From NCBI GenBank assembly GCA_024349245.1, contig JALDNG010000006.1, positions 5,892,001-5,956,000 of the forward strand: DNA of 64,000 nt, given 5' to 3'. The DNA is from Neodontobutis hainanensis. Taxonomy: Eukaryota; Chordata; Actinopteri; Gobiiformes; Odontobutidae. Position 1 is the stretch's first letter. Each line of letters starts with the position of its first letter. Both the position numbers and the translations under genes were made by a program. This document shows, in pieces, positions 1 to 13,200 of this stretch. A model generated the notes under the pieces. It did no database searches and was not told the origin of the DNA. It saw nothing but the letters and a program-made list of their open reading frames with translations.

Positions 1-3000
1 TTCTAACCTTATCTGTCCCTTTCTCTTCTTCTGTCACTAGCAGAAAAGTCAAAGACAGTCTCGGGGTAATCCGCTTCTTCTTTTAAAATATTTATCTCAG
101 CCTGCAAAAGTACCTATAAATCCCACCCAAGGCCTTAGGACTAGATGGGAAAACAATGATGTTCTCCGTCCTTCTCTCTTGATTGATCTTCCCTTTTTGT
201 TTGTCCTGTGCCTTTGTCAGACCAGCCCTCCCATCGTCCTTCAGTCTGTTGTGCCCCTCCTGTTGCTATACTCGCACTGTATAAACACCGGGGGCAATGC
301 GAGAAGCTAAGCGCTAAATGAAATGTTTCTATACATGAATAAGCAGGCTCAGTGTGAGAACAAGTGTGCACATATTCCTGCTGGTTGGCATACATGCATA
401 TATTCAAACCTACAACACATACATGCACTTTAATGGTAACATGCTGCAAACTTGGAAGCGTTGTATGATTAGTTTTTTGATCCACCAAAAGCATTATACT
501 TTAAGTGCATTTCAGATAGAACAAATCAATTATTTAAACCTTGTGCAACAATGGCAAAAGTGGCTGAACAAGTCACTTTGAAATGTGCTGTATGGTAAGA
601 AAACATCTCTATGCCTTCTTACAAAAGTAGCACCTTAACAGTTGTTTGTTAGTTGGATGTAGCGCCCACTGTTAACATTAGAGTTTGTCAAAGAAGACAC
701 GTAAGATAAATTTCCCTTACTTAATAATAATAGTAATTGCATAATTGCATTTTACGTATAAGCATATGTTTAAAACCTAATACCATTGGGAACAAAACTT
801 TTCTGTCCATCGTGCATGTGTTGGATGAAACCCTATAGACAAAATCAAACTCGCTTGAATGCTGTTTTTATTGTCTCCACATTTTGAAAAAAGTCTGTGC
901 GCTATTGTAAAGAAGACTTATTTGGCAGAAACCAGAGCAGAATATTATAGTTGTATGTCCCATATTTGATTCCTCAAAACTCTCAGGTATGTTTTATGTC
1001 TAACCAGATCAGTTTAATTAAAACTTACCTAAATGTTTGCCAGTCAGTGATTTACCTGAATTTACCTGAAACATTGTAAATGCAATCAAATTGACTAATT
1101 GAAGTGTTAAGGTCAGAAGCAGATTGAGTTGTTAGATTAATTGGACCGAAATTAAACCTGTAGTATTCCTAGTTTCTGAATATCATTGCTGTATGATGTG
1201 GTTAATGGTCTTATGCATTATTGACCCCACAGCTACATACTTATACACACATTTTATGAATGGACTGGGTGGGCATTATGACAATAATATATATATAGGC
1301 AGGTTGTTGTAATGTGTGTTAGACCTTAGTGAAATGAACACACTAGGAAATCCACTGCTGTATTCTCACAGCGGTCTTCATCCACAAACATGGATGAGGG
1401 CTGGCTTGATTTCAGGCACTTGCTGTTTAATGTCAAGTGCCTGCTCCTGCCCCACTATGTAAGAACCCATTATGAATATTTTGGTGCTCCTTTCGTAGTG
1501 CACTATACTGAGGTACTGGTTTGAGTGTCATAATTTTGTGGGTTTAATAGCCACTGTCGCCCTGTAATGTATTGACTTTAATTGTCCTTTTAGCAAGTCT
1601 ATATTGAATTGAGTAACAATATATTCAAAATGGCAACAGATTCTTGTTAGCCATTATATCAACCACAATCGACTTATGTTCACACCAAAGCCTGCCCAAA
1701 TGCAGTATATTACATAATGTGTGTATGGAGCCTAAAGGGAGTGTGTGTGACCACGGGGTGTAATTAGCCCTAGTGAGGCATGCAGAGCTTCTTCTGCCAG
1801 GCTCCAATCCTAACATCACGTCTTCTGCGAGAAGTGCTACATCAGCTCCACGGGGAGAGCACTTATTCACAGAAGGATTGTGCCAGTCACCAGGAACTCA
1901 AAAGTGATCGTCTGCCTAGCTGGAAGAGGAGCGGGAGTCATTGAAACGTGTTTGCATACAACTTGAGTCATCACTTTTGATTGTACATTATTGTCATGTC
2001 CTCGCAAACAAGGTTGTGTTTGACTTGCAGAATACCCTCAAACCACCCTCAATCTAAAGGCCAAGAACAAAGTTAGTCAAGGGAAACTCAAGCACAGAAC
2101 TCCTCACTTCCTCATTAACCACACCCACTTCAGATTTCTGACCAATCAATAGTTCTTGGACACCCACAAGAAAAACGTTCTGCTCAGACGATGTGTCAAG
2201 AACAGGCTGCAAGAACAAAATTATGTAATTTTGATCTTGCCACCTCAAGAACAAGAACAAACTACTTGTTCTTGCGGCGTATGCGTTGGCCTTAATACAA
2301 ACACACGCAGCCTGGCGGGCTGTTTTCTCAAAATACATCCCAAAAAGAAGAATACTCCTCAGAGAAACTTTCTTTTCTTCCTACACCACACCTGTAATAT
2401 CACACTGCACACTTTTCCCATCCCTGCTTTATGTAACTTTCTCTCGGAGTTGTTGCATTTATGTGAAAAAGCCAAGAACAGTCTTTGCACTAATTAGCAC
2501 CTATATCTCTAGTACATCACATGAAGCAGGGCTCAACCAATGGAAAAGGTGTGAGCAAGGCGGGCTGATATGGTAATGAAGGCTTTAATTATGGATGAAT
2601 ACATTATCAGATCAAGGCCAAGGATTTGCTTTGGCTGTGTGTTGTGTTTGGAGATAGGCTGGCACCAGGGGACACACATTTCTGTCTGTAAGATTACTCC
2701 CAACCGACAGGAACTCACGCTGTAATAAGCCAAATACTGCTTGTCTTTATGCAAATATAAGAAATTGGATATTGGAAAAGTTATGCATCCTCAAGTCATT
2801 TTCATGATTGTATAGTTAGTTTTACTTTGTGCATCTGAGTCTCTCTACCTTAAAAATGCTTTGATTGTTTGCCAAAGGATGAGCAGTGACTTCCATTTAC
2901 CCCAATTTGGGTAAATATTGTTTCCTTTTATACAGAGCCCACACTTTGCACCTCCAAATGGAAAAGCAAATTAGTCCAGAATAGTCCTCGTACTGTAAAA

Positions 3001-4244
3001 ACACAATGACTGGGATCAATATGGGCCGCACACAGTGAAATTCGAAAAGGACTTTAAATTTAAGCCGGCAGGGCAAACTAATAGAGCCAATTGCTTTGAC
3101 TCAGTGGAATTATACTGTAGGGAATGGGAAGTAAAAAAGACTAATTAAACCAGTAAATTCTCTTCAAGCTTCAGCTGTTTGTGACTGCACTGCCAAGGTG
3201 CAACCAATCGTGAACTGTTCAAGCCCAGAATAAATAGGTGTGAAGGTTTAATTTGTGAGTACGTTGATGGATTTTGAGCTCAAATATCCAATTGGGGGAC
3301 ATTTTTTTTTTTTTAACCAACATGCAGGAAAGCTTAGTGTGGGCCCCAAATGCACACATTCTGAAAACATCAAAAGCACAATTAATAATTTTTTTGAAGA
3401 AAACTCAACAAGGTGGCGGCTGATTTAATTAGGCCTCTAATTAGTGGGGATTAGATGAAGGAAAGCCTCTGCATAAAAACAACTGTTAAGGCCTCCTTTG
3501 GTCAACGCCGAGCCAGAAACTGTGACAGCTACTGACATACCACAGCTGCTTCGTCCATCTGCGAAAAGCAAAGGCCTGAGGACATGGTGTTCTTTTCAAT
3601 CATCATTCTGCTCTCAGTGCCCACATTTCTCCAAATATACCAAGACATTTCATTATCATGTTGCATTAGAATACACTGGCTCGACTTTGAACAAATGCAG
3701 ACACAGACAAACATGATATAAGGCTGGGCAAAGAAAACACATGAACAAGATGATGCACTTTGTAGTTGAGCTCATTTACAGTAATCAAGAACAAGGTAAA
3801 AATGAGGTTATAGCACGTACATAGAGTAGTTTATTCCTATATGTTAATCTCCCATCAAGTAGAATCAAATAAGCTACAATAACATAGTAAATTGGTGTCC
3901 TTTTACTGTTATGTTAGATATTTTGGCACTGCATCTTTTGCTTGTGGTGAGGCTAAACTGATAAAACATGATTATCATTTAGATGTCATGCATTTATCAA
4001 ACATTATTTTTGTTGGTATACAGTCATATGTGGCTGAAGGATAATATGCATGGGGTCTGGGGCCATCGTTTGCTCATGGGTACATCTCTACAAGGCCATG
4101 TTTTCTGTTGTTTTTGTAGATTGTGTGCTAGAATGGTAAGAGTTGTTGACATTTCCCCCACACACGAACACATGCTCTGTCTCCCACATACTGTATGTGT
4201 TGCCTCTATTAATCTGCTCTTGTTTCTTTTTGGTCCTTGTTTAG
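1..4244 (+). other. dlgap2: dlgap2 intron (5' part of visible gene)
   Basis: No coding exon recognised here. The sequence before the micro-exon at 4245 is AT-rich and intron-like. It holds a cluster of AAGAAC/GTTCTT motifs (2060-2274) and a homeodomain-type TAATTA cluster near 3424-3450. Both are listed as findings. Short open frames on both strands have no protein-like features. Confidence 0.7.
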
Positions 4245-4277
4245 AATCACAGTGCACACTGTGTGGTGAACCAGAAG
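4245..4277 (+). CDS. dlgap2: dlgap2 33-nt micro-exon
   Basis: The exon follows a pyrimidine-rich tract ending in TTAG and is followed by a consensus donor (AAG|GTGAGT). It starts and ends in phase 1. With a G from the previous exon it reads E-SQCTLCGEPE. This matches the N-terminal segment of mammalian DLGAP2 (NTESQCTLCGEPE), which supports both the exon and the paralogue. Splicing straight to the exon at 24491 keeps the frame (GEPE-D-QQYSWSP). Mammals have extra acidic residues between these two segments, so a further small exon in the next intron is possible but I did not find one. Confidence 0.85.
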
Positions 4278-7200
4278 GTGAGTGGGCCTTGCCATCCCCC
4301 AAAAATTTGTGTCATCATCATCTCTCAGTTTGCTGGGGCGGGAAGTAGAGCAGAGATGCCGCTTTGCACAAGACAGTACTCCCCCTCAATCCTCATCTTA
4401 AAGCAATGCAACGGTGCAGACCAGGGTTTAGAACCTGTTTGTTCACATGCCCTGCACACAAATTAAGCCTCCTTGTGGCTTTGGGCTCCTGCAGTGTTCT
4501 GCAAAGATTCAAAGCTTGACCTGCACATCTACAAATACATGCTTCCAAGCAGTTTCCAGTGGATAGTGGATGGCTATCTCGATTCTCATGTGCACTCCAC
4601 GTCTAATGATTGACAGCATGAAGGCTGAAGGACGCATCGACCAAATGATGCTATCTAACAACACTTGCTCATGCTTCACCTCTTATTGAATACTATGATT
4701 CATTCACACACATGTCATTGGATGTCCGGCCGCTAGATTTATTAAGTGTACTACATCTGTCAGAATGGCTAATGGCTGCTGTGCTGTGGAGCACTTCACT
4801 GCACTCAACACTTTTCACATCCTTTCTATTCCGTTTGCATATGCCATTTCCATTTAATTCCTAAATACAGTCCTTGTCTTTGCATGTATTATCATCTTTC
4901 AGGAGGGAATGCTCAGCTATAGCTGGTCATTATTGCTCAGGCATTTTGTCTATTTTATTGGTTGCTTGGTTGCACAGAAGAAGTGACAACCTCACAAAAC
5001 ATTAGCAAATAGAATTTATGTTTGATACAATCCAAGCTGACAGCTTTATTTCATTGTAAGGAGTGGAGCGTATGGAGAAACAAAGTGTATACATGTTGAG
5101 CAATAGGCTCAGTGACAGTTATGATATTTCCCTGTGGATTTAACCTTGTCCAGGAATCAGCCATGTGCCTCTAAGCCCAATAAGCATTATTCTGTATCTC
5201 AAAAATCAATGGGGCTCTCTCTGCTTTGCTTGATTGGATTAAGACGTAATCAAATCGAGTGCGATAACTGTGTGTCTGTGACCTTCCCACTGAGAGACAG
5301 GCAGCGAGAGGAGGGAGCTAAGCTGGTGGTAGGAAATGTGCATGTCACTGTGCATGTGTGTACAGTATTTCATGTTTACAAATGTGTGTCCGGCACAAGG
5401 GAGATCTCGAGGCACCACTGCTGCTGTTGCTCCTTATTGCATAGAGCACCAGGGAGGCTCATAGTCCTAACCCCCGAGACCACCCCTGTGGCGAGGGCGT
5501 GTGGACTCATGTTTTAAACTAACATTATTACTGGCCTTTTTTACAATTGACAATAATCAGCCAGTTCTTGTTCTAATAGTGTTTACTCGCTTAGAGGATA
5601 CTCCAAGAGGGATAAAGTGAATTTACAAGGCCAGCAAGGCCTTACTGCCTGCAGGTAATTACTGTCCTTTGAGGGAAGCACTAAAAGAAAGAGATTAAAG
5701 TGCAAACACGCACATTTGCTCATCCCATCACCATGAGAACGCTGGACTACAGGCAACATGCCTTAACAGGACAGATAAGAGTTGCACATGCACCTGAAGA
5801 CATATACATTTATTATAGTGGACATGAACGGTCCTTGCGCAATTTCACTAATTACAGTGTTTTTTCATTCATTTACAATTGCTTTGTCATCTTGCAGTTT
5901 GAATAGCTGGGCAGCAGTGTGCACATTAAATGTGTAGGCCTACTGGAATAAAATATTACAATGCATGCTTATATTTCAGCATACATTCATTATTTTGACA
6001 ACAGCCTTCTAACATAACATAAGTGATGTTAAACTGAGTTAAAAGTTTTCACAATAATACTCTGAGTAGTAAAATGTCTATATACTATACATAATATACA
6101 GTAAATTATCATTTTAAGTAAACACAAATTGGACAGAAAGAAAAAAGCAGAATGAAGTAGGAAAGTAGAAACTCTAAAGAAGCTCTGAAGTATGACACCT
6201 GAACAATAACACAGAGGACACTTTCATAGATGAGGTGGCCGTAAGTATAAACATTTTTGAAAAGTGTAAGTCATCATGCTCACCTTGACTTGCACTCTAT
6301 GACTTTAAACCACAAATGAATCTAAATTACTGACCATCCAACAGAGCATACATAATATCCCCAAGGTCTGACCCACAGTTGAAATTTCATTTTGCAGCAC
6401 TCAAAGAATTTTTTTGTTAAAATAAGACCTCCTTCCTGTCCTTAAGGCAGTGAGTGGCCAGTTTCCACATACTGTGAGCAGACATAGACATGAGTGTTTT
6501 ATCATTGACAAAGCCTTCACCGTGACCCTGAACCCCCCCAAATGACAAGGAAAGATGGTTTGAAGAGAAAGAGCTGAAAAAAACTGTGAGGAAGGACTCA
6601 CTGGTCACTAAAGGCCTGAGGATTTTGTGTCCTACGCACCTTTAAGAGATCATTTAACAAATAAATGATGATTAATAAAAAATCAATAACTCACTTTCTC
6701 TCATTGCTTTCCCAAATGTTAGTTAGCTTTTATTAGTTAGTATTTCAATTCAAACAAAATTATATCTCAGTATAACTCACGTCTAACCGCTCAGTGGAGT
6801 GGCTATTTAGACTAGCCCCTACTGAATACATTTTTTTTCATAAATCTCTATTAATGTACTTATCTCTCCAGTATTTGGGTCTGCACTTTATTAGCTGTTT
6901 AAATAGTAATGTGTTACACTTTTCTGCCATTTTCAAGACACTGTAAACACTCACATGTTCTCTAAGAGGCATGTGTTGCTTGTTGGACTTATAGCTAATA
7001 TCATTATGCCCTAATGCATATTCCCCCAGTGTCCAGAAACACAGGCCTTTATTGAATTGGCTAGCATGGATTTCTAATTTCCAGAAACCCATTTACATTG
7101 TATGTTGGCTAGACAAATAGGATGTGTGCCAGACTGGCAGCCAAGGTCAGTCTCCAATATAGAGTGGGTTTGACTGTAGGTGTGAGTGGAGTACAGATGA

Positions 7201-10200
7201 TGTGCTTTATACGCCACAGCAGCGTTTATTCTGCAGACTTTGCCAAAAAACAGAAACAGTGACTTTACTGTCTAAACTTTCAGTGTAATGTGTCATTGTT
7301 TCATACATTCAATCATTCATTCATTCATTTTCTACCGCTTTGTCCCGTTAGGGGTCGCAGGTGACCGGAGCCTATCCCAGCAGCTTTGGGCCTGAGGCAG
7401 GGTACATCCAGGTGACCGGAGCCTATCCCAGCAGCTTTGGGCCTGAGGCGGGGTACACCCTGGACAGTGGCCAGTTAGTCGCAGGGCTGACATTTAGAGA
7501 CAGACAGTGACAGACAACCATTCTCTCTCCGTTTTATTCACTAGGGACACTTTAGATTTGCCAATTAACCTGTACATGCATGTCTTTGGACGGTGGGAGG
7601 AAGCCGGAGTACCCGGAGACAACCCATAGTAACACGTGGAGGACATGCAGACTCCTCACAGAAAGACCAGAGTCGGCTGAGAATTTTGGGTCGGCCGGGT
7701 TTTGAACTCATGACCTTCTTGCTGTGAGGCAGCAGTGCTAACAACTCTGCCACGTGCTTCCCCACGTGTTCCATACAGTACTATAAAGATCTTTAGATGT
7801 GTTCTGTATGTTAAATATTGCAGTTTTTTATTTCAGTGTGGGCACCGGCATATTCTGAAACCTTTGGCCTCAAGATTGACAAGTTATGTCCCTGAGTTAA
7901 AGCATTGGACTGCAGCTTTATCACTCTTTGCCAGCAGATCTGGCTACCCTCAAGACACTGCATTGTACTCAACGAAAGGGGCTGCGCAGTCGAAAGTTGG
8001 ATTGCAGTGGCATTCACAGCCTTGGGAGGCTACACAATGTAGTTGGGTCTTAGTGCATGAGTGGAACGCAAGCAGCAGCTTTATGTCACAAACAGCCATC
8101 AGAGAGAGAGAAAGAGGAGGTGTGAGCGGGGAGCAGGAAAGAAGGAAATATAACATCTGAGCATTGCCTGCAGCTGCCCACTGAAGTGGGATTAAGAAAA
8201 CATGCTATTTAAACAGCTAGCTATTTTTTGCCTTCACTCCACAGCAAAGAAAAGTGCAGCAGGCAGTCAATCTTTCAAGCTTATCAAGTAAGCAAAGTTG
8301 CTCTCTCAGCTTTCCTCGACCTTCTATTCTTTTTCTATGTTCCCCAGCTTACACAGAACTGCTTATTGTCACTCAAGACACACTTTCCCTCATTTAATGT
8401 TTTTATACCCACTCGTCACTTTGTTTAAAATGAAGTTTTGATGGCTCAGGCAGAACCTTTCTTATAAGCTGGGAATCATTGTAACAACTGCATCAGTGAA
8501 AACAGGAAACATGTGTAAATACATTTTTAAGTAAGTAATGTAATGTAATGTCAAAATCCTTCATCAATATGGATGCAAGACCAGAGAGTAGACAGATCTA
8601 GTTAAATGTATTAAATGTACAGTTGTGCTCAGAAGTGTATATACCCTGGCAAAATTTGTGATTTTTTTTGGCCATTTTTCAGAGAATATGAATGATAGCA
8701 CAAAAAAAAATTTTTTCCACTCATAGTTAGTGTTTGGGTTAAGCCCTTTAATGGTGTACATGTAGATATTTTCTTAAGAAAAAAACTTTACTTTTACTAC
8801 TTAAATGTTCAGATTTAAAGGTTTGTTAACATTTTGGATTGATCAAGAGCACTGTAGTTTTACAATAACAAAAATAATCCTTAAAAATACAACTTGCACA
8901 CAGTGTAGTTAGTGGTTGGGTGAAGCCATTACACTTTTTAAATCATAATGACAACAAAAGCCAAATGACCCTGATCAAAAGTATACATATCCTGGTGATT
9001 TTGGCCTGATAACATGCACAAAAGTGACACAAACAGGTTTGAATGACTACTAAAGGTAACCATCCTCACCTGTGATCTGTTTGATTGTAATCAGTGTGTG
9101 TGAATAAATGGTCAGTGAGTGTCTGGGCTCCTGACAGACCCGTGCTTTCAAAAAGCAAAAGAATTGCCTAAGAATCTGCAGGAAAAGGTAATTGAACTGT
9201 ATAAAACAGTAAAGGGACATAAAAAGATATCCATGCAATTGAGAATGACCATCAGCAGTGTTCAATATGAGGGATTCTGTTGAAACCAAACCAAGGTCAG
9301 GTAGACTTACAAAAAATTCAGCCACAACTGCCAGGACAATTCAGGATGCAAAGAAAAACCCACAAATAACTTTAGATTAAAAACAGGACTCTCTGTGGCT
9401 GGTTCAAGATGCACAATAAGGAGACACTTGAAGAAAAATGGGCTGTCGCCAGAAGAAAGCCATTTTTACAAATATGCCACAAAGCATCCCGCTTACAACA
9501 CACCAAACAGCTCAGAGACAAGCTTAAAAACTTCTGGAACAAAGTCATTTAGAGTAATAAGACCAAAATGGGCCACAACCATAAGCGTTACATTTGGAGA
9601 GGAGTCAACAAGGCCTTCGATGAAAGGTACACCATTCCTGCTGTGAAACATGGAGGTGGATCACTGATGTTCTGGGGATGTGTGATATAAAGATACAAGA
9701 AAAGATCAATGCAGCATGTTATAGAAACAAACTGGAGAAAAATTTGCACTCATCAGCCTGGAATCTGTGCATGGGACGTACGTGGACGTTCCAACATGAC
9801 AATGATCCAAAGCACAAGGCCAAGTCGACCTGTCATTTGCTACACTTTAGAAAATTTTAGAAAATTCCCCAAAGTGGTCCTTAGTTCTGTACACTTTTGA
9901 TCAGGGTCATTTGGGGTAGTTTCTGTTGTCATTATGATTTAAATATAATATTTGACAATAAATGGTTTCACTCAACCACGAACTATGAGTGAACAAAAGG
10001 TCTTTATGCCAGTGTAACGTATGAGCACAACTGTATATAGAAAAATGTATTTCACTATTCATAAATGTCAACACAGCACGCCCTGAAGTTCAAATCCCTG
10101 TGATTTCTTCAGGGAATACTGTGCTTATACACCAGTGACACGGCATGCTGATGTGCCCTGTGGCAAAAAACCAACCCTTTTTCTACTGCACTGATCTCCA

Positions 10201-13200
10201 TCTACAAAGTGTCAAAGGCTGTGTGGGACTCTCATTATTGCCATATTTATTGCCATTCATATGAATGAATGAATGGTATTATTGTGTCATGCTTAATAAC
10301 ACAAGCCCAGCCGAAACAGGTTTACATGACACCACAAATGAAATAAAACACTAGACACTAGGTGCAGTAACTACAATACAACATAAAAACGAAACTAATA
10401 AAAAAACTAAATATAGTTCTTCAATAATTTAGGCAAGTAACAAACTCAAAAACATTGAGCATAAACAACCATTTCATCCTACTGTTATCAGTGCCTAAAT
10501 ATATCTGAGGATTGTCTGCTAACATTTTGTTTACTCCACAGTGTTTTAGTTCTTCCTGTGTGTTTGTAAATTTTCCAGTTCCCAGCTTTTTTCTCAATAT
10601 GGCATAAGACACCAGCTCTCCAAATGAGACAACAGGTGAGAGTAGTTCCCAGGTGAGCAGCTGTCCAGTCTCGGCTGTAAAGGCTGCAGGGAAGCGTATG
10701 CAGAGCAGTCTGGCTCTCACAATCCTGTGACGACAAGGGTATAGCTTGACATCACTCCAGGCTAAAGGCTGATGAGCAGCAGCAGAGGGCACAGACAACA
10801 AGGAGGTTTAGTGGGAAATGTGCTTTTTGTTCCATTCATGACTCATCTAAATTTCCCAATATTTGTGTTGGTATTGCCCATAAGCATTGTGTTTTGAAAT
10901 AGTCAATAAAACAAGTGATCCTTCTAAAATCATTACTGCCTCGAAATTTACTGGCACTCATGTGGTTCTGTTGGGCTCTGGGGTGATAACAAGAGCAACT
11001 GACCGTCGGCATGCAAATAGTCTCATTACCAGGCAGCCTCCCAGGGATGGTGGCATAAATTGGCAGCGGTGGTGTCATCACCGTGCTTATGATGCACACA
11101 TCATTCAGTTCCCATTTGGTAATGGCAGACAAATAGCAAACTCTGTATAGACTTGACAAAAGTACTTAGCAGAGTTTTTTGTCAGTATTTATACATACAT
11201 TTTTTGCATTCAGTTTTGAATGGCCTTGAAAATCTGGCATTGGTAAAATAAATAACTACAAAATAGTGTAATAAGCTGCTGATATAAAACAGATAATGAT
11301 ATTGTGTTTTCATGTGAAGACATTATATCATATAACGAACTTTACACGTTATTTAAAGGTTTAGAAAATTCCCCAAAGTGGTCCTTAGTTCTGACTTTTA
11401 GCATTGGCCCCACAGCCCCCTTCACTTGTGCTGCTGGCTTTGTCCTTAATATGAGTGTGTCCACTGGCTCACACTGCTGTGGTCATCAGCGCTGAGGCCT
11501 TCTCCCTGTAGGCTCTGGCTCTTTGTGGAGAGCTCTTTCTCTTCTTATTAAAACCCCAGCCTGCCTCTGGGAGCTGCACACTCCTGCTCTTGCACCACCT
11601 TTATCTTTCTGTCTCCCTTCTGTAGAAACACACACACACACAGGGACAAATGTGGGCATTTCTCTCCAGTTTGTTCCACACAGTACAACAAGAACCAATT
11701 ACAGTAATAAGACCTGCCCACTCCCTGTGGTGAATCACCAATGACCTATATGATCACAAGCCTCATGTGCATCCAACTACAGAAAAATTATTAATCTTTG
11801 CTTTTACAAACTGTGGCAAATTGGAGACGTTAGTGATTACTGTGCGCCTCAAACTCACAATGTTTAAGTGACACATTGCTTTTTGATCCCAATCAAAGTT
11901 TCTGTCCGTACTTTTATTCATGGAGCCTCCGCAGATGCATTGCTTGGCTAGCCAAGTATTAGACAGGGCCAGAGATATGAGATGATGCACTGTCTTGCTA
12001 CTGAATTGCGAGCACACTGTGACAGTGTATGGACTTGGAGCACTTTGAAGAATGGATCTGAAAGGAAGAAGACTGATAGTTGCTGTCAGACACATGGGTG
12101 AATCATGAACACTCCTATTTTCAGCTGTCTAAAGTTCATAAAATGTTCTACCTCTTGAACATTTCCTCTGGCAACATTTGCCACTGCTTTTCTCTGTGTG
12201 TTTTTTATAGAGTGAGCCTTGATGGGTCAATTGTTTCTAATCAAATTGGTGTCACTGACATCTGACATGCTGCTAGAGCCGCTCCAAAAGGGCTGCAGCC
12301 AGTTGACATCCTGCTCATCAGTTTATTGTGGGGCATTGTTTACATCTTGATAAGCTCAAACAGCTTGAGGTCATAGAGACGGGAGTACAATCCTTTTATG
12401 TAACAGGAAGACTCAGTCCTCACTGCCCTATGACAAGCAGCAAGTTTTTCAGTGTTGTGTGCGATGCAACCTATAGTGTAGAACTGGATCCATATTTTAG
12501 CCAGTTAAAGGAGGGCCTCATTGTTCCTTGTCTTCATTCAGTTAATGTGCTTGCACCAAAATCACATTATCATGCTCTACAGCCTCTGCATTTAGTCGGA
12601 TATTTGTCTGAGTCACACTGGAAAAGGGAGTGGGCTTGGAAGCAGACAGGAAATAAGGAACATTTCATCAGTTTTTTTGTGTGTTGAGCAAAAATTTGTC
12701 TAATTGTACCAAATAAATTATAACTACAGCTTTTATATTAATAGTGCTGTGGTCCACAATTTTTTTTTTTATTTGACACGTTGTACTTGAATGGCTCCCA
12801 TATCTCCTGCTCTTTTAACTATTAACCAGAGTGCAATGCATGTGAACACTAATTGAGGTAAACGAGTTTGACAGATTTCCCACCGGCCCTGAATTCACTG
12901 ATGCCAGTCGGACTAGGGCTTTATAGTGACACAGCACACGCATAATCTCAATTTAACAAATAAATGAAAGCTCAACTCTTCGGTTTCAGTTGCTTTTGTT
13001 AACCAACCCATTTAATGATCTTCCTAAACCAACTGTTTTTCCTTTTTTCTTTTTAATTGAAAGTGTGCATGCCTCGGAGGTGCAATCATAATGCAGAAGA
13101 CATACTTTTCTCTGCTAAAAATATACACATCTCCAAAATCCCCTTGCTGGTTTTCAGGGGGAATACTATCTACTATCTTTACTAACATGTAAAGGGCATA

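Noticed and set aside
2054..2497. Overlapping open frames on both strands near 2054-2576
   Set aside because: Low-complexity, AT-rich frames with no recognisable protein or splice context.
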